From Heliocidaris tuberculata (Eukaryota > Echinodermata > Echinoidea > Camarodonta > Echinometridae), in assembly GCA_025618425.1 (NCBI GenBank), contig CM046842.1, forward strand, positions 29,869,081-29,933,080: 64,000 nt of DNA, written 5' to 3'. Of this stretch, positions 10,325-24,446 are shown one piece after another. Position 1 is the stretch's first letter; every line of letters starts with the position of its first letter. The position numbers were made by a program, and so were the translations under genes. The notes under the pieces were generated by a model that had not been told where the DNA came from, ran no database searches, and saw only the letters and a program-made list of their open reading frames with translations.

Positions 10325-12556
10325 TTTCAGGGGCCGCGGAGCGTTTTTGAAAGTGGGGGGGGGGGGCTGATATGATTTCCCTCATTAATGCACCGGCGTA
10401 AATTCAGTTTAAGCAGTGGGGGTATGATCGCAACATTGAGGGGAAATTTCTAAAGTTTAGGGGCACCGATAAGGATATTTCTGGGAAAAAAGGGGCACCT
10501 ACAACGGGGAAAATATACAATCTCTAAGCATTGTCATATATACCCTACATTGTGGTTACATTTATAAGGATTTCAATCAGGTTTCTCTCTTACATGCTTT
10601 AATATAATATACTTAAGCATCAAAGTTTGCAGTTGGGTTTGATGACCTACATATTAATGTGCGAGCGAGCGAAGCGAGCGAGCAATTTTTTAAGATCTGT
10701 GAGGCTGCATGGTGATCAACAACATCTTATAAAGAGAAAAAAAAAACAGTTCTGAAAGGTGTTTAAACACAGTCTCGGCATGAGAGACTGAAAAGACCTT
10801 TAATAAGTAACATAACTATATCAAATATAAATGTGAGCGAGCGTATAGCGAGCAAGCCTTGACGAAATTAAAGTTAAGTTGCTATAAATCGCTATAAATT
10901 AGGGACACAAATTATGGAGCAAGAAAAAAGGGGCCCTTATCAAGAACGAACAAGAGTATATCATATTTTTTTAAAAGAGCAATTATCAGAGGATGAAACA
11001 TGTGGTATTATTTTGTCGCACATGAATATTGGCACTTCATACCAGAGGTAAAAAGGGCACTTATGAGAATGGAAAAAGGGGTGTTTTTGTTTGTTTTTTT
11101 TGTTTTTGTTTTTATAAAGGAAGAGGGGATCTTATCAGAAGGAATTGTACTTCTTAGAAAGAAAAAGAGCCCGTTTCAAAATGAATTAAGGAAAACTTAT
11201 CAGAGATGTAAAGGGGCACTCATCAGAAATGTCAAGTGTCATTTAACAGAAGGCGGAAGGGGCACTTGTCGAATTAGAATGGGTACTTCTCAAATTTGAA
11301 TAGAGGATATGGCCACAGGCAAAGATGCACTTATCAGACGGAAAGGGGGTAATTCTTGTATCTGAAAAGTGAGAATGGAAAAAATTCAGTTATTGAAAGA
11401 GATTAATAGGTACATTTGATGCAAATGATTTAAAAGGGAAATGTCGAAGGAAAGATTTTATTAGGAGTTTTATGAGAGATGAAAAGGGAAGAGATTTTTT
11501 TTATAGAAATAAAATAAAGGGAGCACTTATCAGAAAGAATAGGGGCAATTATAAGATTGTAAAAGGGGAACGTATTATAATATAAAGGATACTTAAAAAT
11601 GGGGAAGGGGCACTTCTTACTAAGGAAAGGGACAGTTGTCAAGGAAGAAGGGGCACCTCTCAGATTTTAATATAGGCCTCTGGCAATTATAGATGGTAAT
11701 AAAATCAAATTTTAAGAGTGTGAAAAGGGCAGGAATATAAAGGAAAGGAGCACTTATCTAAAGTAATCTATGTAAAAGGGGAAACTTCTAGGATACCCAA
11801 ATTCCTGAAATACTGGGGACACTGTATCCCCCCCCCCCCACCCCACAGCGCCTGATTTTAAATAATCTTAAAATTTCTCTAAAGAGTTGATGCGTCATTC
11901 AGAATCCTGAAAGAAGACTCATGAACTTGGAGAAGATACATAAACCACGGGCAACGATTTGTGCCGACAGCTTGTCAAGAGTCTCCCCCAAAATCGCACA
12001 AATCAATGCAACATAGCATAAATAATAAGACTAGAGCCGGCGTAAATATTGAAATTTGAATGACGAGCGCCCCTAAACCTAAAACAACAACAACAACAAC
12101 GGTGTGATAGATAGACTGTCATTTATAGAGAATGCTCTACAGTCCCGAGAAGTCACGTGAAAATATCTGAGCTTGTTTTCTACAGTTTGTTTATAAAACC
12201 AGCGGCCTTAATTATTAGGCCTAGATTTTGCATTAACTGTGCATTAGAGAGGGGGGATGTATTGCCCATTTGTACCAATGGAAAACATGTTAGTAATGGA
12301 CATGGATGAGAGATTTTGATATATAAAATGGGAAATACCGGGACATTCAAATCATATCTTTAGCATTTTATTTGCATTTTAAAGGAATTCTCACAATAAC
12401 AGTCTTTTATATTAATTTTATCAATTTTATCAATTACTAGAAATGATTTCTTCCTTGAAAATTATGTTTTTTTTGTTTTTTTTTACATGTCTACTCAATA
12501 AAGTGGGGGGGGGGGGCTGCAGCCCCCAGCCCCCCCCCCCCGACTCCGCGGCCCAT
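10325..12556. mobile_element. Candidate 2.2-kb element with GC-rich inverted ends
   Basis: The left end CAGGGGCCGCGGAGCG and right end CTCCGCGGCCC are inverted, each next to a G or C run. The short palindrome at 1750-1842 looks like a deletion derivative with the same termini. The interior (about 10,430-11,800) is a degenerate tandem repeat of a unit like AAAAGGGGCACTTATCAGAA. GCGAGC words recur at 10660-10685 and 10830-10860. No transposase frame is visible. Confidence 0.45.
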
Positions 12557-13048
12557 CTTGACTAATGTAATTTTCACTCTTGATTACATTGAAATTGTTA
12601 TTGATTATGATATCTGTATTCGATATTTGAACTATGTATACTTTCAATTGTAATGTTCATGGCATATTTCGGCAGTATTATGAAATAAATTAATTCATTT
12701 ATTCATATCGCAACAAACCATGGACAACCCGGCTGGGTCGAGCTATCCAGGGTAGGTGGTTGGGATGTATCGGGCCGGGTTGTCTGGTGGCCGAATTGTC
12801 TATGCCCTGTTTGCTTATGCATATTCATGAGCTCCAATTTTGACATGATTCTTTAGCTTTGCCTTTGTTTCCCTCTTATATAACCGGCGTGAAGTTGGTC
12901 ACATATTCGATATTCGATATTCAACTTGTGAAGTTAGAAGCATATTCGATATTCGGCATATTCAACTTGTGAAGTTAGAAGCATATTCGATATTCGGCAT
13001 ATTCGGTATATTCAAAAATAAGGTTTTTCAAGGTCTTTACAGGCCCGA

Positions 13049-16000
13049 GAGGGTCAAGCAAGGTGTGGGCAACCTAAAAATAGGCAGCTTGCCCCGGCCC
13101 CTGCCGTTTAAGGTTGCCCCAGGGACGATTATATATTTAAAGGTAATACCTTATATTACAGAAATGCACGTTTTCTTATGATGGCCTGCCACAAGGCCCT
13201 GACGGCTGGGGCCGGGCAACCACTTGCCCCACAGGGTCCAGCAAGGTGTGGGCAACCTAAAAATAGGCAGCTTGCCCCGGCCCCTGCCGTTTAAGATTGC
13301 CCCAGGGACGATTATATATTTAAAGGTAATACCTTATATTACAGAAATGCATGTTTTTTTATGATGGCCAGCCACAAGGCCCTGACGGCTGGGGCCGGGA
13401 AACCACTTGCCCCACAGGGTCCAGCAAGGTGTGGGCAACCTAAAAATAGACAGCTTGCCCCGGCCCCTGCCGTTTAAGATTGCCCCAGGGACGATTATAT
13501 ATTTAAAGGAAATACCTTAAATTACAAAAATGCACTTTTTCTTATGATGTCCCGCCACAAGACCCTGACGGCTGGGGCCGGGCAACCACTTGCCCCACAG
13601 GGTCAAGCAAAGTGTGGGCAACCTAAAAATAGGCAGCTTGCCCCGGCCCTTGCCGTTTAAGATTGCCCCAGGGACGATTATATATTTAAAGTTAATACCT
13701 ACCTTATAATACAGAAATGCACTTTTTCTTATGATGTCCCGCCACAAGGCCCTGACGGCTGGGGCCGGGCAACCACTTGCCCCACAGGGTCAAGCAAGGT
13801 GTGGGCAACCTAAAAATAGGCAGCTTGCCCCGGCCCCTGCCGTTTAAGATTGCCCCAGGGACGATTATATATTTAAAGTTAATACCTACCTTATAATACA
13901 GAAATGCACTTTTTCTTATGATGTCCCGCCACAAGGCCCTGACGGCTGGGGCCGGGCAACCACTTGCCCCACAGGGTCCACCAAGGTGTGGGCAACCTAA
14001 AAATAGGCAGCTTGCCCCGGCCCCTGCCGTTTAAGATTGCCCCAGGGACGATTATATATTTAAAGGTAATACCTTATATTACAGAAATGCATGTTTTCTT
14101 ATGATGGCCAGCCATAAGGCCCTGACGGCTGGGGCCCGGAAACCACTTGCCCCAGAAGGTTCAACAAGGTGTGGGCAACCTAAAAATAGGCAGCTTTCCC
14201 CGGCCCCTGCCGTTTAAGGTTGCCCCAGGGACGAATATATATTCAAAGATAATACTATATATTACACAAATGCACTCTTCTTTATGATGTCCCGCCACAA
14301 GGCCCTGACGGCTGGGGCCGGGCAACCACTTGCCCCACAGGGTCAAGCAAGGTGTGGGCAACCTAAAAATAGGCAGCTTGCCCCGGCCCCTGCCGTTTAA
14401 GATTGCCCCAAGGACGATTATATATTTAAAGTTAATACCTACCTTATAATACAGAAATGCACTTTTTCTTATGATGTCCCGCCACAAGGCCCTGACGGCT
14501 GGGGCCGGGCAACCACTTGCCCCACAGGGTCAAGCAAGGTGTGGGCAACCTAAAAATAGGCAGTTTGCCCCGGCCCCTGCCGTTTAAGATTGCCCCATGG
14601 ACGATTATATATTTAAAGATAATACCTTAAATTACAAAAATGCACTTTTTCTTATGATGTCCCACCACAAGGCACTGACGGCTGGGGCCGGGCAACCACT
14701 TGCCCCACAGGGTCCACCAAGGTGTGGGCAACCTAAAAATAGGCAGCTTGCCCCGGCCCCTGCCGTTTAAGGTTGCCCCAGGGACGATTATCTATTCAAA
14801 GATAATACCTTATATTACAGAAATGCACTCTTCCTTATGATGTCCTGCCACAAGGCCCTGACGGCTGGGGCCGGGCAACCAATTGCCCCACAGGGTCCAC
14901 CCGGGTGTGGGCAACCTAAAAATAGGCAGCTTGCCCCGGCCCCTGCCGTTTAAGGTTGCCCCAGGGACGATTATATATTCAAAGATAATACCTTATATTA
15001 CAGAAATGCACTCTTCCTGATGATGTCCTGCCACAAGGCCCTGACGGCTGGGGCCGGGCAACCAATTGCCCCACAGGGTCCACCCGGGTGTGGGCAACCT
15101 AAAAATAGGCAGCTTGCCCCGGCCCCTGCCGTTTAAGATTGCCCCAGGGACGATTATATATTTAAAGTTAATACCTACCTTATAATACAGAAATGCACTT
15201 TTTCTTATGATGTCCCGCCACAAGGCCCTGACGGCTGGGGCCGGGCAACCACTTGCCCCATAGGGTCAAGCAAGGTGTGGGCAACCTAAAAATAGGCAGC
15301 TTGCCCCGGCCCCTGCCGTTTAAGGTTGCCCCAGGGACGATTATATATTCAAAGATAATACCTTATATTACAGAAATGCACTCTTCCTTATGATGTCCTG
15401 CCACAAGGCCCTGACGGCTGGGGCCGGGCAACCACTTGACCTACAGGGTCAAGCAAGGTGTGGGCAACCTAAAAATAGGCAGTTTGCCCCGGCCCCTGCC
15501 GTTTAAGATTGCCCTATGGACGATTTTATATTTAAAGATAATACCTTAAATTACAAAAATGCACTTTTTCTTATGATGTCCCGCCACAAGGCCCTGACGG
15601 CTGGGGCCGGGCAACCAATTGCCCCACAGGGTCCACCCGGGTGTGGGCAACCTAAAAATAGGCAGCTTGCCCCGGCCCCTGCCGTTTAAGATTGCCCCAG
15701 GGACGATTATATATTTAAAGTTAATACCTACCTTATAATACAGAAATGCACTTTTTCTTATGATGTCCCGCCACAAGGCCCTGACGGCTGGGGCCGGGCA
15801 ACCACTTGCCCCACAGGGTCAAGCAAGGTGTGGGCAACCTAAAAATAGGCAGCTTGCCCCGGCCCCTGCCGTTTAAGGTTGCCCCAGGGACGATTATATA
15901 TTCAAAGATAATACCTTATATTACAGAAATGCACTTTTTCTTATGATGTCCCGCCACAAGGCCCTGACGGCTGGGGCCGGGCAACCACTTGCCCCACAGG

Positions 16001-18055
16001 GTCAAGCAAGGTGTGGGCAACCTAAAAATAGGCAGCTTGCCCCGGCCCCTGCCGTTTAAGATTGCCCCAGGGACGATTATATATTTAAAGTTAATACCTA
16101 CCTTATAATACAGAAATGCACTTTTTCTTATGATGTCCCGCCACAAGGCCCTGACGGCTGGGGCCGGGCAACCACTTGCCCCACAGGGTCCACCAAGGTG
16201 TGGGCAACCTAAAAATAGGCAGCTTACCCCGGCCCCTGCCGTTTAAGATTGCCCCAGGGACGATTATATATTTAAAGGTAATACCTTATATTACAGAAAT
16301 GCATGTTTTCTTATGATGGCCAGCCATAAGGCCCTGACGGCTGGGGCCCGGAAACCACTTGCCCCAGAAGGTTCAACAAGGTGTGGGCAACCTAAAAATA
16401 GGCAGCTTTCCCCGGCCCCTGCCGTTTAAGGTTGCCCCAGGGACGAATATATATTCAAAGATAATACTATATATTACACAAATGCACTCTTCTTTATGAT
16501 GTCCCGCCACAAGGCCCTGACGGCTGGGGCCGGGCAACCAATTGCCCCACAGGGTCCACCCGGGTGTGGGCAACCTAAAAATAGGCAGCTTGCCCCGGCC
16601 CCTGCCGTTTAAGATTGCCCCAGGGACGATTATATATTTAAAGTTAATACCTACCTTATAATACAGAAATGCACTTTTTCTTATGATGTCCCGCCACAAG
16701 GCCCTGACGGCTGGGGCCGGGCAACCACTTGCCCCACAGGGTCAAGCAAGGTGTGGGCAATCTAAAAATAGGCAGCTTGCCCCGGCCCCTGCCGTTTAAG
16801 GTTGCCCCAGGGACGATTATATATTTAAAGGTAATACCTTATATTACAGAAATGCACGTTTTCTTATGATGGCCTGCCACAAGGCCCTGACGGCTGGGGC
16901 CGGGCAACCACTTCCCCAACAGGGTCCACCAAGGTGTGGGCAACCTAAAAATAGGCAGCTTGCCCCGGCCCCTGCCGTTTAAGATTGCCCCAGGGACGAT
17001 TATATATTCAAAGATAATACCTTATATTACAGAAATGCACTCTTCCTTATGATGTCCCGCCACAAGGCTCTGACGGCTGCGGCCGGGCAACCACTTGCCC
17101 CACAGGGTCAAGCAAGGTATGGGCAACCTAAAAATAGGCAGCTTGCCCCGGCCCCTGCCGTTTAAGGTTGCCCCAGGGACGATTATATATTTAAAGTTAA
17201 TACCTACCTTATAATACAGAAATGCACTTTTTCATATGATGTCCCGCCACAAGGCCCTGACGGCTGGGGCCGGGCAACCACTTGCTCCACAGGGTCAAGC
17301 AAGGTGTGGGCAACCTAAAAATAGGCAGCTTGCCCCGGCCCCTGCCGTTTAAGGTTGCCCCAGGGACGAATATATATTCAAAGATAATACCTTGTATTAC
17401 AGAAATGCACTCTTCTTTATGATGTCCCGCCACAAGGCCCTGACGGCTGGGGCCGGGCAACCAATTTGCCCCACAGGGTCCACCCGGGTGTGGGCAAACT
17501 AAAGATAGGCAGCTTGCCCCGGCCCCTGCTGTTTAAGATTGCCCCAGGGACGATTATATATTTAAAGGTAATACCTTATATTACAGAAATGCACTTTTTC
17601 TTATGAAGTCCTGCCACAAGGCCCTGACGTCTGGGGCCGGGCAACCACTTGCCCCACAGGGTCCAGCAAGGTGTGGGCATCCTAAAAATAGGCAGCTTGC
17701 CCCGGCCCCTGCCGTTTAAGATTGCCCCAGGGACGTTTATATATTTCAAGGAAATACCTTATATTACAGAAATGCACTTTTTCTTATGAAGTCCTGCCAC
17801 AAGGCCCTGACGGCTGGGGCCGGGCAACCACTTGCCCCACAGGGTCCAACAAGGTGTGGGCAACCTAAAAATAGGCAGCTTGCCCCGGCCCTTGCCGTTT
17901 AAGGTTGCCCCAGGGACGGTTATATATTTAAAGATAATACCTTATATTATAGAAATGCACTTTTTCTTATGATGCCCTGCCACAAGGCCCTGACGGCTGG
18001 GGCCGGGCAACTACTTGCCCCACAGGGTCCACCCGGGTGTGGACAACCTAAAAAA
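13049..18055 (+). repeat. Left tandem array of the fold-back element
   Basis: About 27 monomers of 184-187 bp. Each contains GTGTGGGCAACCTAAAAATA, CTTGCCCCGGCCCCTGCCG, GGGACGATTATATATT and CTGACGGCTGGGGCCGGGCA. Two length forms alternate irregularly (AATACCTTATATTAC and the longer AATACCTACCTTATAATAC). Recurrent open frames of 76 to 108 codons on the minus strand come from the repeat and are not taken as genes. Confidence 0.95.
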
Positions 18056-20697
18056 AGGAAGCTTGCGCAAGAAATTGCGTTAGTTAGGGTTATGTATGCA
18101 AAGAGGTTATCGCTCGGTCGTTTTGCTCCTTCGTCTGTATAAAAACTTAGATCAATTTTGGCACGCCTGTCTGGGGAAGCAATTATTTGCTAGCCATGGC
18201 GCCATAATTTCTCGATGCGCCACGGTTGTTCTTTTCAGAAGCTATATATTTCTTCTTTTATTTTGGGGGTAAATATAAGGTGGCAAACATTCTTCTCATT
18301 TGATTAGAATGTAAGTATATATGGTAGCTCATTAATCAAGGTAACCAATAAAGAAAATCACAATTTCCTAAATTTTTTTCTCTTTTATTCACAGATAGCT
18401 TCCTGGTTCGGTATTGCCTAGGATGTAAGTGCTGCCTCCGGAATTCGTACCATTACTCAGTAGTACTTTCGTCTAACAGGCGATCACTCTTTCACTATGC
18501 CGCAGCACCATAAGTAACCCAAAATCTGTTGCTACTTTATCAATTGATTATGACTGTTTCTTCTTCTGTTTTTTGTTAATGTCCATCAAAGAACTGCCTA
18601 AAGATGTCATATATGAGAAAATTTGAATCAGTGTCCATGGAGGAAAAAAGCCAATTTAAATATACCTGTGAAATAACAGTTAGGATGAATAATTATGCAC
18701 ATAATGTTATACAATTTTCTTTACCCAATTGTACAATGGGACATGGTATGAGGCTTAATACCGTGCACATCTTATGGCTTCACTGGTTTTTACCCACCTG
18801 AACGATGTAATTTTGATAATCATCTCCGCAGTTGTTAGCCTTTCATTAGCCTAATCTTCTTGAAATGAAATAAGAAACGATAAGCTTCATTATTTGGTTC
18901 ATCTTTAATTATGTATTATTTCCATCATGTCATTATTGCGCCTTTTTTGGGGGGTTGTGATTATTTACCGTGTAACCGATGTGGAAATATGGTATTTTGG
19001 CCTCAATGAAAATATATCAATACATCACGTAAAGTCAATAAACTCAAAAGGTATCGATTCCCGTGCAATTTGAAATAAAAATCTAATTATACATTTAAAA
19101 ACCTGGTTCCCCGCCTTAAGTCACTGTTTTTATTGATTCGAATCGATTGCAATTGAAAGTTAATCGCAGCTCCCTTCTTTAAAGCAACTGTTCTGATTAA
19201 TTCAAGTTACGATAAATCTGAAACAATCGCTAGCCTCCAAAGGACGGGGTCATCTTCTGATGATGAAAGTGGTATTAGATTGTGTGGTACATATGAGTAA
19301 CGTACTAGATAAATAATTTGCTTACATAAAGGACCTTACAGAAACATACAAAATCGTGTTAAATCACTCGATTTTATTGTAAATTGTAAGATGTATTAAA
19401 AGATACAAGATGAAATAGTCGATTTAGGGGGTCTCATAGTTTTATTTATTTATTTTTCTTTTCTTTCCTTTTCTTTTCTTTTTTGGAATACAGGCTCCAC
19501 TGATCATTCCCTTTTCATATGAAACATACATAACATCAACAGTACAACATATATAACAGAATGTAAATGACGTTGGTATACACATGTTTTATATACAAAC
19601 GTGACAAAGAAAATAAACAACGACTGACTGACAATTTATATACTATAAATTATGTATGATTAAAAAAAGAATTAAAATTTTAAAAGACAACAGAAAAAAA
19701 AGAGAGAATGCACCAGGCCGGAAAAGGGATAATTAATAAATTGAAACAAACAACCCCAGGCCTTTCCTTATCCACCCTGAATGATATTCACACTGCTGGT
19801 CCATTTACCAGCATGCGTATCTAATTTGCTCATATCTATTACTAGTAACATCAGACAAACAAGAGGTAAAAGAAATCATACATTACAGATAGTGGTCCCC
19901 CGTAGCAAACGAGTTGTGAATGTCTTTACAGGGTCGCTTTTTCTTTCTTCACCGTCCAGGAATTCCAACAGTTTTTTTGGGGGGGGGGGGGATTGATCCA
20001 TGTATATTATTTCTTATTTTGGAATTTCATATAAATTACGGAAATTACTTTTTTCAAAAGATTGGGGGGAAAAATATCAATGACATATTCAAGCATCTAC
20101 TTCCTTTTCATAGTTGACATACAAAAAAAAAAAAAAAAAAAAAAAAAGGTCTCCGTACACTGTGGAAAGTATCTGTAAAACTGCAGGTTTTAGGGCCCTT
20201 GAAACTAAAAGTTATTGGCGTTATTTCAATTTTACAGTCTTTTTCCTGAAATAATAACCCAGCAAGTTTGTTGGTTTACCGGAAATCAGCATATATCGCC
20301 CGACATTTAAAACAAAAACATTTTCTTATATTTTAACAAGTTACCCTGATAAATTACAAATCGTTCCATGGTTCCGTTTTAATTTACATAGATTTTCGTG
20401 TTAGAAATTACAGTTTCTACTACTTAAGAAAGATATGACTGTATGCTAACAGTTTCCTGGTTTTTACTACCCAAGTCTGTGAGAAAAAACACAATCGCCC
20501 GTGTTCTGAATTACGGTTTAACTTAAACCGCGGTCTATTTACTACTGAAAAACGATCATTCCCGTTAACAGTGTATTCTTCATCCCACATTATTATCATT
20601 ATAATGATGATAATATTAATAATAATATTAATAATAATAATAATAATAACAGTAATAATAATTTCAGTTATTATTTTTATTACTTTTATTAATATTA

Positions 20698-20738
<41 letters not shown>

Positions 20739-21847
20739 GTTATTACTCTCATTATTATTATTTCATTTGGCAAATCAATATATATAATTGATCAATAAAA
20801 TTGAAAATGAAAACAAAACTGTGTAGCAAAAGTAATACATCATTTTTCTTTCAGTTCCTTCTTTTCTTATTTCAAGGAAAATAAATTACTTTTTAGTATG
20901 TATCATTGATTTCTTGCACTGCGGGAGTTTTTAGAGATCGTGATAATGAAGATACTGTATTCTTTTCCATCAAGGATGTAAATCAACACGTTTTACGTAT
21001 AGTGAAAAGGGGGTAAATGATAATGAACAGAAAGAGTAAAGGAAATAGATAGAGAGGAAAAAAGCAAATACCATAAAGAAAAGAAGAAACTAACGAAATG
21101 AGGAATATTTGGCTAAAGCACTTCGTCCTTTGAATTTGTTTAAGGGTTGGTTGAATTTTACGGTATGAATATGGAGCTGTAACAGAGCGCGTTGATAGCT
21201 CTGAGCTGTAAGAATGTACGCCATCTACGATGAGAATGAAACATTGTTACATGCGCTAAATATGGACAACTGATATCTGTGACATAGAGTTCAGTGATAT
21301 GGACGCACGCCTGCAATTAGGTCCAGTCATATGGGGTAATTCCCAGTGGAAGCGTACTAAAGATGATGTAATTGTTGATAAAAATCATAGAAAATGAATG
21401 ATACATATTCCAATCCTTTTGCCGTAATTACGTGCATAAAGAGGGATAACTGCTGGTTCAGATCTGTCCATGAGAGAGGAGTTGGTCCAAGTGCTGGGAT
21501 TAATACAGGCCACCCCCACCTCAAATATTGGGGGAGATATATACCCCCCCCCCGGATCGACACCCATGGCTCTTATGGCTGACATATGTATTATCATAAT
21601 CTCTTGTCTGTGACAAACAGTTTTATCTATGGCAAATTTCATAACATCATTTGTTTTTTTGTTTTTGTTTTTTGTTTTGTTCTTTAATGTTGTAATAAAG
21701 GAGTTGCACTCATAAACTATTCATGTTAAATGTATTCATAGAAAATCAACATACAATACGATTAACACTGATTGCTAATTACAATTATCTCCGTGAATAC
21801 CTTTTTTGTTGTACAAATTTTTTCATTCTTTCCTGCTGCCTATTTTT
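18056..21847. other. Unique spacer of the fold-back element
   Basis: No recognisable gene. It holds a TATAAAA at 18138, consensus-like splice sites (GTAAGTAT at 18311, a pyrimidine-rich AG at 18395, GTAAGTGC near 18425), a poly-A run at 20122-20147, an AT-rich (TAA/TTA)n array at 20583-20762 and a C tract near 21545. The longest ordinary frame (18604-18801, 65 codons) matches nothing I know. Confidence 0.7.
20583..20762. repeat. (TAA)n / (TTA)n inverted microsatellite
   Basis: AATAATATTAATAATAATAA in the first half is followed by TTATTATTATTATTATTATT in the second, so the tract is self-complementary. Confidence 0.95.
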
Positions 21848-24446
21848 AGGTTGCCCACACCTTGTTGGACCCTGTGGGGCAAGTGGTTGCCCGGCCCCAA
21901 CCGTCAGGGCCTTGTGGCGGGACATCATAAGAAAACGTGCATTTCTGTAATATAAGGTATTACCTTTAAATATATAATCGTCCCTGGAGCAACCTTAAAC
22001 GGCAGGGGCAGGGGCAAGCTGCCTATTTTTAGGTTGCCCACACCCGGGTGGACCCTGTGGGGCAAGTGATTGCCCGGCCCCAGCCGTCAGGGCCTTGTGG
22101 TGGGACATCATAAGGAAGAGTGCATTTCTGTAATATAAGGTATTATCTTTAAATATATGATCGTCCCTGGGGCAATCTTAAACGGCAGGGGCCGGGGCAA
22201 GCTGCCTATTTTTAGGTTCCCCACACCTGGTTTGACCCTGTGGGGCAAGTGGTTGCCCGGCCCCAGCCGTCAGGGCCTTGTGGCGGGACATCATAAGAAA
22301 AAGTGCATTTCTGTATTATAAGGTAGGTATTAACTTTAAATATATAATCGTCCCTGGGAAAATCTTAAACGGCAGGGGCCGGGGCAAGCTGCCTATTTTT
22401 AAGTTGCCCACACCTTGCTGGACCCTGTGGGGCAAGTGGTTGCCCGGCCCCAGCCGTCAGGGCCTTGTGGCGGGACATCATAAGGAAGAGTGCATTTCTG
22501 TAATATAAGGTATTATCTTTAAATATATAATCGTCCATGGGGCAATCTTAAACGGCAGGGGCCGGGGCAAACTGCCTATTTTTAGGTTGCCCACACCTTG
22601 CTTGAGCCTGTGGGGCAAGTGGTTGCCCGGCCCCAGCCGTCAGGGCCTTGTGGCGGGACATCATAAGAAAACGTGCATTTCTGTAATATAAGGTATTACC
22701 TTTAAATATATAATTGTCCCTGGGGCAACCTTAAACGGCAGGGGCCGGGGCAAGCTGCCTATTTTCAGGTTGCCCACACCTTGCTTGACCTTGTGGGGCA
22801 AGTGGTTGCCCGGCCCCAGCCGTCAGGGCCTTGTGGCGGGACATCATAAGGAAGAGTGCATTTCTGTAATATAAGGTATTATTTTTAAATATATAATCGT
22901 CCCTGGGGCAACCTTAAACGGCAGGGGCCGGGGCAAGCTGCCTATTTTTAGGTTGCCCACACCTTGCTTGACCCTGTGGGGCAAGTGGTTGCCCGGCCCC
23001 AGCCGTCAGGGCCTTGTGGCGGGACATCATAAGGAAGAGTGCATTTCTGTAATATAAGGTATTATCTTTAAATATATAATCGTCCCTGGGGCAATCTTAA
23101 ACGGCAGGGGCCGGGGCAAGCTCCCTATTTTTAGGTTGCCCACACCTTGCTTGACCCTGTGGGGCAAGTGGTTGCCCGGCCCCAGCCGTCAGGGCCTTGT
23201 GGCGGGACATCATAAGAAAACGTGCATTTCTGTAATATAAGGTATTACCTTTAAATATATAATCGTCCCTGGGGCAACCTTAAACGGCAGGGGCCGGGGC
23301 AAGCTGCCTATTTTTAGGTTGCCCACACCTTGCTGGACCCTGTGGGGCAAGTGGTTGCCCGGCCCTATCCGTCAGGGCCTTGTGGCGGGACATCATAAAG
23401 AAGAGTGCATTTCTGTAATATAAGGTATTATCTTTGAATATATATTCGTCCCTGGGGCAACCTTAAACGGCAGGGGCCGGGGCAAGCTGCCTATTTTTAG
23501 GTTGCCCACACCTTGCTGGATCCTGTGGGGCAAGTGGTTGCCCGGCCCCAGCCGTCAGGGCCTTGTGGCGGGACATCATAAGAAAAAGTGCATTTTTGTA
23601 ATTTAAGGTATTTTCTTTAAATATATAATCGTCCCTGGGGCAACCTTAAACGGCAGGGGCCGGGGCAAGCTGCCTATTTTTAGGTTGCCCACACCTTGCT
23701 GGACCCTGTGGGGCAAGTGGTTGCCCGGCCCCAGCCGTCAGGGCCTTGTGGTAGGACATCATATGAAAAAGTGCATTTCTGTATTATAAGGTAGGTATTA
23801 ACTTTAAATATATAATCGTCCCTGGGGCAATCTTAAACGGCAGGGGCCGGGGCAAGCTGCCTATTTTTAGGTTGCCCACACCTTGCTTGACCCTGTGGGG
23901 CAAGTGGTTGCCCGGCCCCAGCCGTCAGGGCCTTGTGGCGGGACATCATAAGAAAAAGTGCATTTTTGTAATTTAAGGTATTTCCTTTAAATATATAATC
24001 GTCCCTGGGGCAATCTTAAACGGCAGGGGCCGGGGCAAGCTGCCTATTTTTAGGTTGCCCACACCTTGCTGGACCCTGTGGGGCAAGTGGTTTCCCGGCC
24101 CCAGCCGTCAGGGCCTTGTGGCTGGCCATCATAAAAAAACATGCATTTCTGTAATATAAGGTATTACCTTTAAATATATAATCGTCCCTGGGGCAATCTT
24201 AAACGGCAGGGGCCGGGGCAAGCTGCCTATTTTTAGGTTGCCCACACCTTTCTGGACCCTGTGGGGCAAGTGGTTGCCCGGCCCCAGCCGTTAGGGCCTT
24301 GTGGCAGGCCATCATAAGAAAACGTGCATTTCTGCAATATAAGGTATTACCTTTAAATATATAATCGTCCCTGGGGCAACCTTAAACGGCAGGGGCCGGG
24401 GCAAGCTGCCTATTTTTAGGTTGCCCACACCTTGCTTGACCCTCTC
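21848..24446 (-). repeat. Right tandem array of the fold-back element
   Basis: About 14 monomers identical in type to the left array but inverted, e.g. CGGCAGGGGCCGGGGCAAGC and TATTTTTAGGTTGCCCACAC. The array ends at CTCTCGGGCCTGTAAAGACC, the inverse of the left border. Confidence 0.95.

Noticed and set aside
13517..17460. Repeated 76-108 codon minus-strand frames beginning MWRDIIRKSAFLYYKVG
   Set aside because: They recur once per long-form monomer of the fold-back array, have no independent start signals and are disrupted in the short-form monomers; a repeat by-product.
13049..18055. Regular repeats as a CRISPR array
   Set aside because: The whole 184-187 bp unit repeats without unique spacers, and the genome is eukaryotic.
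18604..18801. 65-codon frame in the fold-back spacer
   Set aside because: No recognised domain, no splice or promoter context specific to it; length is near chance for AT-rich DNA.
20420..20798. Ile-rich frames on both strands
   Set aside because: They come from the TAA/TTA microsatellite.
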